DNA of 64,000 bases from assembly GCF_900129645.1 (NCBI RefSeq), contig NZ_FSQZ01000001.1:744001-808000 (forward strand). The letters run 5' to 3'. The translations under genes and the position numbers were made by a program. The notes under the pieces were generated by a model. That model saw only the letters and a list, made by a program, of their open reading frames with translations. It searched no databases and had not been told where the DNA came from. The DNA comes from Acetomicrobium flavidum. Lineage in GTDB: Bacteria; Synergistota; Synergistia; Synergistales; Acetomicrobiaceae. Shown one piece after another: positions 1-7,875 of the stretch (positions within the stretch are counted from its first letter, which is position 1; each line of letters starts with the position of its first letter).

Positions 1-172
1 ACTCATCAATGCCTTTGTCAGAACGATAATACAACTTTGCCCTAATGTCATCTTGGTCAATCGATATCTCAGATCCTATGCTGCCTGAAGCCTGGGCTAG
101 ATAGTAAAAGACCTCCTCAAGGTCAGCCCTGGCTTGCAAAATAATATACCACCAATAACTTTCATCCTTCAC
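1..172 (-). CDS. prmA: ribosomal protein L11 methyltransferase, N-terminal fragment (runs off the left edge)
   Basis: Only the first 57 codons are in the window. The reading frame opens at GTG (172-170) with a GGAGAGG ribosome-binding site six bases upstream and stays open to base 1. The N-terminus reads MKDESYWWYIIL followed by an acidic stretch and ARADLEEVFYYLAQASGSIG. The aromatic WW near the start and the following helix resemble the substrate-recognition domain of PrmA, which trimethylates ribosomal protein L11. Position supports the call: prmA follows dnaJ in many hrcA-grpE-dnaK-dnaJ operons. The catalytic domain is outside the window, so the call rests on a short N-terminus plus synteny. 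Confidence 0.65.
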   Translation of the reverse strand, partial: MKDESYWWYIILQARADLEEVFYYLAQASGSIGSEISIDQDDIRAKLYYRSDKGIDE

Positions 173-210
173 GCAGATCCTCTCCGTTCATTGTTCAGCT
201 AGATAAGAAC

Positions 211-240
211 AATCAAGGGGAGCTTTTGCCCCCCTTGATT
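211..240 (-). terminator. hairpin between dnaJ and prmA
   Basis: A perfect 10-bp inverted repeat, AATCAAGGGG and CCCCTTGATT, encloses a 10-base loop. On the minus strand the stem is followed by the moderately T-rich GTTCTTATCT. It lies just downstream of the dnaJ stop and upstream of prmA, so it may end or attenuate the heat-shock transcript. The T-tract is weak, so partial read-through into prmA is possible. Confidence 0.55.
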
Positions 241-267
241 AAATATATTCGATTGTGAGACGGCCCT

Positions 268-1401
268 TCAAGCAAATAATCCTCTTATTTTTTCAAGCAA
301 GCCTGAAGACTTGACAGGCACGTTCATCTCAAGGGCCAACGCCTCTATCAAGGCCTTCTGTTTATCCGTCAGATTACGGGGAACAGCCACATTTATGTGA
401 GCAACAAGGTCTCCGCGTCCGCTTCCTCTTTGTCGTGGCATCCCTAAACCCTTCAGCCTTTTTACCGTGCCCGATTGGGTACCGGGACTTATTTCCACCT
501 CTTCTTGCCCATCTAAAGTGGGCACAGTTACCTTGCCGCCCAAAGCGGCAACCGGGAAGGGCACATCGACGGTAACGTGAAGGTCGTCGCCACGCCTCTT
601 AAACACGGGATCTTCTTCCACCTCTATGACCAGATATAAGTCGCCTGGAGGCCCTCCGTTTTGACCCTCGTCACCCTCACCCCTTATCCTGAGACGAGTA
701 CCGCTGTCCACGCCCGGAGGCACCTTTACCTCAACTTTATGTCTTACCCTGGTCCTTCCGCGCCCGCCGCAATCCTTGCAAGGGTTATTGATTACATAAC
801 CCGACCCCCCGCAACGTTGACACGTACGCACCGTCACGAATTCCCCAAAGGGACTCCTCGATCTGCTTTCGACCTGCCCCTTGCCGCCGCAAACGGGACA
901 ACGTTCGGGAGAACTGCCCGGTGCCGCACCGCTGCCGCCGCAGGTGGCACATTTCTCCCATTTTGGGATGTACACCACCTTCGTGGCACCGTAGGCGGCC
1001 TCCCTCAAGGTAACGGTCAAGGGCATCTCCAAATCCATTCCCCTTTGGGGCATATTGGCCGACCTCCTGGAGCCAAAGCCGCCGAAGAAATCGCCAAACA
1101 AATCTCCAAAGAGGTCTCCGAAATTGCCGAAATCCCATGCCCCTTCGCCGCCTTGAGGAGGCATATCGCCAACGAAGCCAAACTGGTCGTATTGAGCCTT
1201 TTTTTGGGGATCGCTCAATACTTCATAGGCCTCGTTTATCAGCTTGAACTTCTCCTCCGCCTCTTTGTTGCCAGGATTGGCGTCGGGGTGATATTGGCGC
1301 ACCAGCCTCCTGTAGGCCTTCTTTATTTCTTCTTGAGAGGCGTCCCGCCCTACACCGAGTATTTCGTAGTAGTCCTTCCTCACATTAGCGGGACCAGACA
1401 T
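268..1401 (-). CDS. dnaJ: chaperone protein DnaJ (Hsp40)
   Basis: Co-chaperone that delivers unfolded proteins to DnaK and stimulates its ATPase in the cytoplasm. The 377-residue protein has the full type I layout. A J domain comes first (about residues 9-75) with the HPD motif in QYHPDANP. A Gly/Phe-rich linker follows (about 85-118). Next is a zinc domain with four CxxCxGxG repeats ([32 protein letters not shown]), then the C-terminal substrate-binding domains. The ATG is preceded by GAGGTGA and lies 11 bases after the dnaK stop. It is the last heat-shock gene before the hairpin at 211-240. Confidence 0.98.
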   Translation of the reverse strand: MSGPANVRKDYYEILGVGRDASQEEIKKAYRRLVRQYHPDANPGNKEAEEKFKLINEAYEVLSDPQKKAQYDQFGFVGDMPPQGGEGAWDFGNFGDLFGDLFGDFFGGFGSRRSANMPQRGMDLEMPLTVTLREAAYGATKVVYIPKWEKCATCGGSGAAPGSSPERCPVCGGKGQVESRSRSPFGEFVTVRTCQRCGGSGYVINNPCKDCGGRGRTRVRHKVEVKVPPGVDSGTRLRIRGEGDEGQNGGPPGDLYLVIEVEEDPVFKRRGDDLHVTVDVPFPVAALGGKVTVPTLDGQEEVEISPGTQSGTVKRLKGLGMPRQRGSGRGDLVAHINVAVPRNLTDKQKALIEALALEMNVPVKSSGLLEKIRGLFA

Positions 1402-1412
1402 TCATGTCACCT

Positions 1413-3245
1413 CTATGCCTGTCCCTGATCTTTATATTGGGCATCCACCGTAGGACCGCCTGAACCATCCTGGGACGTGCTCTGTCCGGCCACGCCTGCG
1501 CCTGCTTGCCCCTGGGTTGCCTGGGAATAAAGCCTTACAGCCAACTCATTTAGGTCCTTGGTCAGATCCTCGCAGGCGGACTTTATGGCCAAGACGTCTT
1601 CCTTGCCCAAGGCTGCCTTTACCGCATCTATCTTCGACTGCACCTTCGTCCTTTCTTCCTGGGTCACCTTATCGCCAAGATCGCGAAGCAGCTTTTCGGC
1701 GTTATATACTGCGCTATCGGCCTCGTTTCTCGCGTCGGCCAACTCCCTTCTTCTCCTGTCGGCCTCCTCGTTCGCCTCGGCTTCCCTGCGCATGCGCTCT
1801 ATCTCCGCTTCCGACAGCCTGGACGACTGAATCGTTATGTGCTGCGCCTTGCCTGTAGCTAAATCTTTTGCGGTGACGTTTAATATTCCGTTGACATCGA
1901 TGTTAAACGTAACTTCGATCTGAGGCACGCCGCGCGGTGCCGGAGGTATGCCGTCGAGGAAAAACCTCCCTAGGGAGACGTTATCGGCTGCCATAGGCCT
2001 TTCGCCCTGAAGAACATGTATCTCCACGCGCGTTTGATTATCGGCAGCCGTAGTGAAGATCTGGCTCTTGGAGACGGGAATTGCCGTGTTCCTCTCTATG
2101 ATCTTCGTAAACACCCCGCCCAGGGTCTCAACTCCCAGGGAAAGGGGAGTGACGTCGACCAAGACGATATCCTTATGTTCGCCTGCCAAAATGGCCGCCT
2201 GAATCGCAGCGCCTATTGCCACGCACTCATCGGGGTTTATTCCCTTGGTAGGCTCTTTGCCAAGGAGTTCCTTGACCTTGCGCTGCACCATGGGCATGCG
2301 CGTGGCTCCGCCCACCAACAATATCTTGTCGATCTGGGCCGGAGTCAATCCCGAATCGGACAGAGCCTTTTGCACGGGCCCTACCACCCTTTCGAGCAAA
2401 TCGGCCGTCATCTCCTCGAACTTTGCCCTGGTTATCTCAAGTTCCAGGTGCTTGGGTCCATTTTGGTCGGCCGTTATGAAGGGCAATGATATGGTTGTCT
2501 CAGACATCGACGACAGCTCTATCTTTGCCTTTTCGGCAGCCTCCCGCAGCCTTTGCAGGGCCATCTTGTCCTTGCTCAAATCTATGCCTTCGCTGCGCTT
2601 AAACTCAGAGACCATCCAGTCGACAAGCCTCTGGTCCCAGTCATCACCGCCCAGGTGATTGTCACCGCTCGTAGCCATGACCTCGTAGACTCCATCTCCC
2701 ACATCCAAAATGGAGACGTCAAAGGTGCCGCCGCCGAGGTCGAAGACCAATACCTTGAACTCCCCGCCCTTATCCATGCCGTAGGCAAGGCACGCGGCCG
2801 TAGGCTCGTTAATTATCCTCAATACCTCGAGCCCAGCTATCTTGCCAGCATCCTTGGTTGCCTGCCTTTGGGCGTCGGTGAAATAGGCAGGAACCGTTAT
2901 TACGGCTTGCTTTACCTCCTCACCCAGGTAGTCCTCAGCGTCCTTTTTAAGCTTTTGAAGTATCATGGCCGAGATCTCCTGCGGAGTATATTCCTTATCG
3001 TCTATCCTGACCTTGTAGTCGCTTCCCATTTTACGCTTTATGGAAATTATGGTTCGCTCTGGGTTAATTACAGCCTGTCTTTTGGCCAATTGGCCCACCA
3101 GGCGTTCGCCGTCTTTGGTAAATGCCACCACCGAAGGAGTTAACCTGCTTCCTTCGGCGTTAGGTATTACAACTATGTTATCTCCTTCTTTTACAGCTAC
3201 GACGCTGTTGGTCGTTCCTAAATCGATCCCTACGATCTTACTCAT
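1413..3245 (-). CDS. dnaK: molecular chaperone DnaK (Hsp70)
   Basis: ATP-dependent chaperone of 610 residues. The nucleotide-binding domain shows the phosphate-1 motif (GIDLGTTNS at residues 6-14), phosphate-2 ([18 protein letters not shown]) and the adenosine motif (LVGGATRMP). A substrate-binding beta domain and helical lid follow. The tail ends in a Gly/Ser/Gln-rich stretch and lacks the EEVD-like end seen in some Hsp70s. The ATG overlaps the end of grpE by eight bases (ATGAGTAA) and has a GAGGTGG ribosome-binding site within grpE. Expected to be repressed by HrcA through the CIRCE at 4886-4912. Confidence 0.98.
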   Translation of the reverse strand: MSKIVGIDLGTTNSVVAVKEGDNIVVIPNAEGSRLTPSVVAFTKDGERLVGQLAKRQAVINPERTIISIKRKMGSDYKVRIDDKEYTPQEISAMILQKLKKDAEDYLGEEVKQAVITVPAYFTDAQRQATKDAGKIAGLEVLRIINEPTAACLAYGMDKGGEFKVLVFDLGGGTFDVSILDVGDGVYEVMATSGDNHLGGDDWDQRLVDWMVSEFKRSEGIDLSKDKMALQRLREAAEKAKIELSSMSETTISLPFITADQNGPKHLELEITRAKFEEMTADLLERVVGPVQKALSDSGLTPAQIDKILLVGGATRMPMVQRKVKELLGKEPTKGINPDECVAIGAAIQAAILAGEHKDIVLVDVTPLSLGVETLGGVFTKIIERNTAIPVSKSQIFTTAADNQTRVEIHVLQGERPMAADNVSLGRFFLDGIPPAPRGVPQIEVTFNIDVNGILNVTAKDLATGKAQHITIQSSRLSEAEIERMRREAEANEEADRRRRELADARNEADSAVYNAEKLLRDLGDKVTQEERTKVQSKIDAVKAALGKEDVLAIKSACEDLTKDLNELAVRLYSQATQGQAGAGVAGQSTSQDGSGGPTVDAQYKDQGQA

Positions 3246-3822
3246 CGTTACCCACCTCTTCTTCGTTCAGTCTGCCTACAATCACCTTCGCAGGTCTGAT
3301 AATTTCTCCGTTTAAAGCATATCCCCTTAGGACTTCTTTGACTACTTTTCCGTCGCGATCGGCGCTTGTGACGGTTTCCACCGCAATTGCCTCATGAAAG
3401 GCCGGATTGAAGGGCTCATCCAGCGCCTTTATTGGCGTAACGCCAAAGCTTGCCATGACGCTTAAAAGATCCTGGTAGATCATATATATACCTCTGTAGA
3501 AATTTGACTCTTTATCAAAATCGCAATCCAAGGCACGCTCAAAGTTGTCGATTACTGGCAGTAGGTTCAGCACCAATTCCGCGACGATCATGTCCTTTTG
3601 CCTTTTAAGGTTGGATTCGGACCTTCTCTTGTAATTGTGAAAATCAGCCTTTATCCTTGCAGCCTCACTGTACAAGGCATCATATTGTTCCTTTAAAGCC
3701 GCAAGCTCTTTTTCCAGAGCTTCCTTTTCCTCAAGCAGCTTCAGCAATTCCCCAGAATTGTCATCGATGAGCAAATTTTTGAGCCCATCTTCGGGCTCTT
3801 TATTCAAGTCCTTATCGCACAA
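3238..3822 (-). CDS. grpE: nucleotide exchange factor GrpE
   Basis: Releases ADP from DnaK. The protein has a long N-terminal coiled coil (a Glu/Leu-rich segment ending [24 protein letters not shown]). The compact C-terminal beta domain contains [20 protein letters not shown] and ends near [20 protein letters not shown]. The frame is open to 3870. The best start is TTG at 3822, because GGGAGGA lies about eight bases upstream and this start falls after the hrcA stop; it gives 194 residues. Second gene of the CIRCE-controlled operon, overlapping dnaK by eight bases. Confidence 0.95.
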   Translation of the reverse strand: MCDKDLNKEPEDGLKNLLIDDNSGELLKLLEEKEALEKELAALKEQYDALYSEAARIKADFHNYKRRSESNLKRQKDMIVAELVLNLLPVIDNFERALDCDFDKESNFYRGIYMIYQDLLSVMASFGVTPIKALDEPFNPAFHEAIAVETVTSADRDGKVVKEVLRGYALNGEIIRPAKVIVGRLNEEEVGNDE

Positions 3823-3848
3823 CTTCCAATTCCTCCCTCTTAAAAAGT

Positions 3849-4856
3849 CTAATTTAACAGATGTTCGCACAAAAGCTCAAGCACCCCTATGGTCTTCTCG
3901 TAGTCCATCCTGACAGGGCCAATAACGCCCAGGATCGTCCTTTTAGCGCCGCTTTCGGAGCTGGCCAGCACCAAAGAGCAGTCCTTCATCGCCTCGACCG
4001 GGTTTTCCTCGCCAATGATCACGCTTATCGGCTCTTCGGTAGCGCAAGCCTCGACGACCTTCCTAAACTCGTCCTCGTCCTCGAGCAATACAAGCAGAGA
4101 GCGTAACTTTTCGGCGTCCCTAAAATCAGGCAAAAGCAATACGTTGCTGGTTCCTCCGGTGAAGAACCTGTAACGGGACTTCTTTAGTACAAAATCAATT
4201 TCATCAAGAGTTTGACGACATATCTCTGCATAACGGACCAGCTCGTTAAAGACCTTTTCCCTTATGACATCGCGGGCCTCGAGCCATGACCGACCAGAGA
4301 CTATGTTGTTCAAATAGGAACTTAATTCGTCCAGCTCTTCCTGCTTAACCTCCTGATCGGCCCTTATGACGTCGTGATGTACAAGCCCGCCTTCAAGTAT
4401 TATCAGCAACAAAATATGGGCGCTGTCCACCTTTACCAGGTCCAACCTGTTCAACGTGGCGTCGTTCAAGACGGCAATGCCGGCAAGCGAGATATAGTGA
4501 GTTATGCTTCCCAAAAGTTGCGTGAGGTAGGACAAAGTCCTTTCCACGCTTCTTTTCTCTTCCTTTAAGACCTTGAGCTTTTCTCTTGCCAAGGAGGGCA
4601 CAGAAAGGGCCCTCTTTTGCAGGATCATATCCACGTAGACCCTGTATGCCTTGGACGTAGGAACTCGACCGGCAGACGTGTAAGGCTGGCATAAATAACC
4701 CGCCTCTTCCAGATCTGCCATCTCATTGCGTATCGTCGCAGCGCTCTTATTTGTCAGATATTTTTTAGATATGGTCCTGGAGCCCACGGGCTCCCCGGTC
4801 CTGATATACTCATGAACTATAGAATAAAGGATCTCCAGTTGCCGCTCCGTCAACAC
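3849..4856 (-). CDS. hrcA: heat-inducible transcription repressor HrcA
   Basis: Repressor of class I heat-shock genes; it binds CIRCE and needs GroEL for activity. The N-terminal winged helix starts LTERQLEILYSIVHEYIRTG and includes GSRTISKKY and SAATIRNEMADLEEAGYL. The rest is the GAF-like HrcA domain. The open frame extends to 4892, but that extra GTG lies inside the CIRCE operator. The GTG at 4856, five bases after GGGGGTGA, matches the usual family start and gives 335 residues. As first gene of its operon it is autoregulated. Confidence 0.96.
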   Translation of the reverse strand: MLTERQLEILYSIVHEYIRTGEPVGSRTISKKYLTNKSAATIRNEMADLEEAGYLCQPYTSAGRVPTSKAYRVYVDMILQKRALSVPSLAREKLKVLKEEKRSVERTLSYLTQLLGSITHYISLAGIAVLNDATLNRLDLVKVDSAHILLLIILEGGLVHHDVIRADQEVKQEELDELSSYLNNIVSGRSWLEARDVIREKVFNELVRYAEICRQTLDEIDFVLKKSRYRFFTGGTSNVLLLPDFRDAEKLRSLLVLLEDEDEFRKVVEACATEEPISVIIGEENPVEAMKDCSLVLASSESGAKRTILGVIGPVRMDYEKTIGVLELLCEHLLN

Positions 4857-4885
4857 TTTCTCACCCCCCGGAGCAAGGTAGACCG

Positions 4886-4912
4886 TTAGCACTTAAGGTC
4901 CATAAGTGCTAA
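4886..4912 (-). promoter_or_regulatory. CIRCE operator (HrcA binding site)
   Basis: On the minus strand the site reads TTAGCACTT, nine bases, then AAGTGCTAA. The classical CIRCE is TTAGCACTC-N9-GAGTGCTAA. The innermost base of each arm has changed together (C to T and G to A), so the dyad stays perfect and can be read as 10-bp arms around 7 bases. It sits between the promoter at 4928-4955 and the hrcA start. Confidence 0.93.
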
Positions 4913-4927
4913 TCGGCCGCAAAATAG

Positions 4928-4955
4928 ATTATCAACTTTATATGCGTATTGTCAA
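4928..4955 (-). promoter_or_regulatory. sigma-A-type promoter of the hrcA-grpE-dnaK-dnaJ operon
   Basis: A consensus -35 TTGACA (4955-4950) and a -10 GATAAT (4933-4928, five of six) are separated by 16 bases on the minus strand. The CIRCE begins about 15 bases downstream of the -10, so HrcA bound there would cover the transcription start. Confidence 0.8.
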
Positions 4956-5098
4956 GACAGGTCAAAATCTTGCCCCTACCGAGGCCTTATGGATCGCGGA
5001 ACATGCGACTAAAAAGATAGAGGTGGCTCATTTTGCCCCCTCTAATTTGGGTGTACAATAATTTTGATTACACAGATTCATTGCACTGGAGGATGGTG

Positions 5099-5755
5099 TT
5101 GTTGTCCAATAATACGCAAAAGACCAAGATATTGCTCATAAGGCACGGAGAATGCAGGGGTAACATAGAGGGACTTTTTAGAGGCCGAAGCGATTTTCCC
5201 TTAAACGAAAACGGAATACGGCAAGCCCAATGTCTCGCTGAAGAAATTGCCAATTTAGGTCCTATAGATTTCATCTTCACAAGTCCCCTGAAGAGGGCAT
5301 TTCAAACGGCGGAGATCATCTCAAAGAAGAACGGAGATGTTCCGGTAACGCCGTTGCAGGGCTTCACCAACATCTCCTTGGGCCCCTGGGAAGGCCGCAA
5401 GAAGGCAGAAATAATGCAGGAATACCCGGAGGAGTGGGCTCTATGGATAAATTGCCCAGAACGGTTGAAACTTCCCAATTCGGAAAGCATACCTGACGTA
5501 CAGAGACGTGCCTACTCAACGCTTGAGTTTCTCGTACAAAAATATGCAGGCAAAACATTTGCGATAGTAAGCCATCGCGCCGTCCTTAAACCCCTAATCG
5601 CTGCCTGCCTTCAAATAGCGGATCCCTACTTTTGGCGGATACACGTCGACACCGCATCCTATAGTATTATGATGTACGAGGAAGAAAGGGGATATTGCTT
5701 AACCCTGCTCAATCAAACGAAACATCTGGCAAACTTCACTAGCGAATGGATATAA
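5099..5755 (+). CDS. histidine phosphatase family protein (phosphoglycerate mutase-like)
   Basis: Branch-1 histidine phosphatase. The catalytic RHG motif is LLIRHGECRGN near the N-terminus, followed by FRGRSDFPLNENG; a second histidine is in AIVSHRAVLKPLIAAC. Such enzymes dephosphorylate small metabolites or sugar phosphates; the substrate here cannot be read from sequence. The frame is open from 5033, but a GGAGG at 5088-5092 points to a start at TTG 5099 (or GTG 5096 / TTG 5102). It overlaps the longest possible folP frame at the ATGGATATAA junction, so it may be the first gene of a phosphatase-folP-folK unit. A similar phosphatase is at 41831-42478. Confidence 0.85.
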   Translation: MLSNNTQKTKILLIRHGECRGNIEGLFRGRSDFPLNENGIRQAQCLAEEIANLGPIDFIFTSPLKRAFQTAEIISKKNGDVPVTPLQGFTNISLGPWEGRKKAEIMQEYPEEWALWINCPERLKLPNSESIPDVQRRAYSTLEFLVQKYAGKTFAIVSHRAVLKPLIAACLQIADPYFWRIHVDTASYSIMMYEEERGYCLTLLNQTKHLANFTSEWI

Positions 5756-5775
5756 GGGAAGGGGCTGAAAGTTCG

Positions 5776-6621
5776 ATGAAACCATTGGCGCTGCCCAGGG
5801 GGCGAAAGCTAAGCTTCAGCGGAAGACCGCTCATAATGGGAATTTTAAATCTTACCAACGATTCCTTTTTTCCTCAAAGCAGGATACCCGATATGACCTC
5901 TTTAATTGAGAGGGCAAGAAAAATGATAGACGACGGAGCGGACATCTTGGACATAGGGGCTGAATCCACACGACCGGGAGCGGACCCCGTACCGTTGGAG
6001 GAAGAAGAAAGAAGGTTGCTGCCTGCCCTTAAGGCATTGAGAAAGGAATTTCCTGACGTCGTCATCTCGGTAGACACCTACAAATCGGCAATAGCAGAGG
6101 CGGCCTTAGAGCTTGGGGCTGATATAATAAACGACATCTCCGGACTGTCGTTCGACCCCGACATGGCCAAAGTGGCGGCAAGATTTGGTGTCCCCGTAAT
6201 AATAATGCACATTAAGGGCACGCCAAAGGACATGCAAAGGGATCCACGGTACGAAGATGTAATAGGCGAAATAAAGGATTTTCTTAAGGAAAAAATTGAA
6301 TATGCCGTCAGCTGTGGGGTAAATCCGGAGCAAATTGTGATTGATCCAGGATTGGGCTTTGGCAAGGGGCATGATCACAACCTGCAGATATTAAAGCATG
6401 TCCAGGAGTTCAGGTCCCTGGGCAAGCCCATACTGATCGGCCACTCGCGAAAGGGAACCATAAGCAAAATACTAGGATGCAAAGGCCCCGAAGAAGCCCT
6501 TTACGGCACTTTGGCGATCTCAGCATATTGCGCCATGAACAAGATAGAAATAATAAGGGTTCATGATGTACTGGAAAACAGGCACGTGGTGGAAATGATT
6601 GATGCCATCCAAAGGGCTTAG
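5776..6621 (+). CDS. folP: dihydropteroate synthase
   Basis: Condenses 6-hydroxymethyl-dihydropterin diphosphate with p-aminobenzoate in folate synthesis. TIM-barrel signature motifs are present: IMGILNLTNDSFF (the family usually has TPDSF, so Asn replaces Pro), DDGADILDIGAESTRPGA, ISVDTYKSAIAEAALELGADIINDISG, and the phosphate/sulfa-loop motif LIGHSRKGTI. The frame is open from 5746, overlapping the phosphatase, but without a ribosome-binding site there. ATG 5776 gives 281 residues, the usual length, though its GAAGGGG is rather far upstream. folK follows after five bases. Confidence 0.95.
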   Translation: MKPLALPRGRKLSFSGRPLIMGILNLTNDSFFPQSRIPDMTSLIERARKMIDDGADILDIGAESTRPGADPVPLEEEERRLLPALKALRKEFPDVVISVDTYKSAIAEAALELGADIINDISGLSFDPDMAKVAARFGVPVIIMHIKGTPKDMQRDPRYEDVIGEIKDFLKEKIEYAVSCGVNPEQIVIDPGLGFGKGHDHNLQILKHVQEFRSLGKPILIGHSRKGTISKILGCKGPEEALYGTLAISAYCAMNKIEIIRVHDVLENRHVVEMIDAIQRA

Positions 6622-6626
6622 CTGCC

Positions 6627-7112
6627 ATGGCGTTAATAGGCATAGGGCTTGGGAGCAACTTGGGAGACCGCCTAAACAACTTGCGTTCGGCGGTCTGGCG
6701 GCTTGAAAATGAAGGCTTTTGCATCAAGAGCAAAAGCGACGTCTTCGAAACGCCGCCCTTTGGCGTGGAAGATCAGCCTTACTTTCTAAATGCTTGCTTA
6801 CTGGCGGACTTCTTTGAAGGTCCGCACGAAATATTGAGGCGACTGAAAGACATCGAGGTGAAATTGGGCAGAAAGCCACGATTGAGGTGGGGACCACGAG
6901 AGATCGACCTGGATATCCTCTTCATTGACAACTTGGTGCTAAACGATGAAGACTTGGTCATTCCCCACCCGCGACTTCACGAAAGGCCTTTCGTGATAGT
7001 TCCGCTGGCCCAAATTTGCCCAAAATGGAGGCATCCCTTGCTGGGCCTGACGATCGAGGAATTGTGCAAGGATATTGACACAACTTCGATTATCAGGATA
7101 ACAAATCTGTAA
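6627..7112 (+). CDS. folK: 2-amino-4-hydroxy-6-hydroxymethyldihydropteridine pyrophosphokinase (HPPK)
   Basis: Transfers diphosphate from ATP to hydroxymethyl-dihydropterin, making the substrate used by FolP. Clear motifs: IGLGSNLGDRLNNL at the N-terminus, VFETPPFGVEDQPYFLNAC, and the signature RWGPREIDLDILFIDN with the two metal-binding aspartates. Its 161 residues are typical. It is directly behind folP, so two successive folate steps are co-expressed. folB and folE are not in the window. Confidence 0.97.
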   Translation: MALIGIGLGSNLGDRLNNLRSAVWRLENEGFCIKSKSDVFETPPFGVEDQPYFLNACLLADFFEGPHEILRRLKDIEVKLGRKPRLRWGPREIDLDILFIDNLVLNDEDLVIPHPRLHERPFVIVPLAQICPKWRHPLLGLTIEELCKDIDTTSIIRITNL

Positions 7113-7146
7113 ACCTAAAGTTACAAGATGGGGGGAGATCTTGCTC

Positions 7147-7854
7147 ATGAAAAAACGCCTTTTCGTTGCAATTTTTGGGCTTTTGTTCGTTCTTTTGCCC
7201 TTCGTAAATACTGAAGCTTTAGCTTTTTTATCGATAGTCACGGCAAAGCAGTGCCCCCTTTATCTGGTCTTGGACGAGAAGGATGGCACAGTATCGCAGG
7301 CTTACCTCGGCACCCCTGCCGGCTCCTTTCCGATCAAATCCGTAGAAGGGTATCGTCCTATTCAAGAGGTGTTGCTGAACGCGAAAAACGACGATGGCAT
7401 CAACAGATTTCTATGGAGGTTGGAATTCGCCAAGCCTGACGATCCCATAGAAGTCATGCAGCTATGGGTGGCCTACATGCCAAGGGAAAAGACCATAGAA
7501 GTGGCTAGCGGCAAAACGGCACACAACGAATGGTATAGAATAGCATCGCAGTTGCCGTTGCCTGATGGCGTATTTCTCTTCGTCTCCTGCGAGCCGGACG
7601 GCCAGGATGAGCCCTTGTCTCACGTCTTTACCATAACGCTTACAAAAAAGGGGCTGGCCTTTGTGCCAATCCCCGAGGTGTACGAAAAGCTAATTCCTCT
7701 TGCCATAACTTTTTCTCAATCCAGGGGCACGTTTGACAGCGAAAGGACAAAACAAATCATAGGATGCTTAACGCACTTGGCCCAAAACGAAAATGTCGAC
7801 AATATTGCTAGGATATTGAACCTCAAGAAGGAATTCAAAGCGACCTGGCATTGA
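7147..7854 (+). CDS. uncharacterised exported protein
   Basis: Not recognised. The N-terminus MKKRLFVAIFGLLFVLLPFVNTEALAF is a typical signal peptide with cleavage near ALA, so the roughly 210-residue mature protein is probably periplasmic. GGGGGAG lies nine bases before ATG 7147; an in-frame TTG at 7141 is too close to it. The mature part is mixed alpha/beta, has three scattered cysteines and shows no known catalytic motif. It follows folK by 34 bases on the same strand and is convergent with the GH57 gene, so it may be co-transcribed with folate genes without a functional link. Confidence 0.7.
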   Translation: MKKRLFVAIFGLLFVLLPFVNTEALAFLSIVTAKQCPLYLVLDEKDGTVSQAYLGTPAGSFPIKSVEGYRPIQEVLLNAKNDDGINRFLWRLEFAKPDDPIEVMQLWVAYMPREKTIEVASGKTAHNEWYRIASQLPLPDGVFLFVSCEPDGQDEPLSHVFTITLTKKGLAFVPIPEVYEKLIPLAITFSQSRGTFDSERTKQIIGCLTHLAQNENVDNIARILNLKKEFKATWH

Positions 7855-7875
7855 CGGACACCTCAATACCCATTG

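Noticed and set aside
661-1428. 255-codon plus-strand frame opposite dnaJ
   Set aside because: Antisense shadow of a highly conserved gene; no ribosome-binding site and no recognisable protein features.
2016-3143. Several plus-strand frames of 130-200 codons opposite dnaK
   Set aside because: They mirror dnaK codon structure and have no protein-family features.
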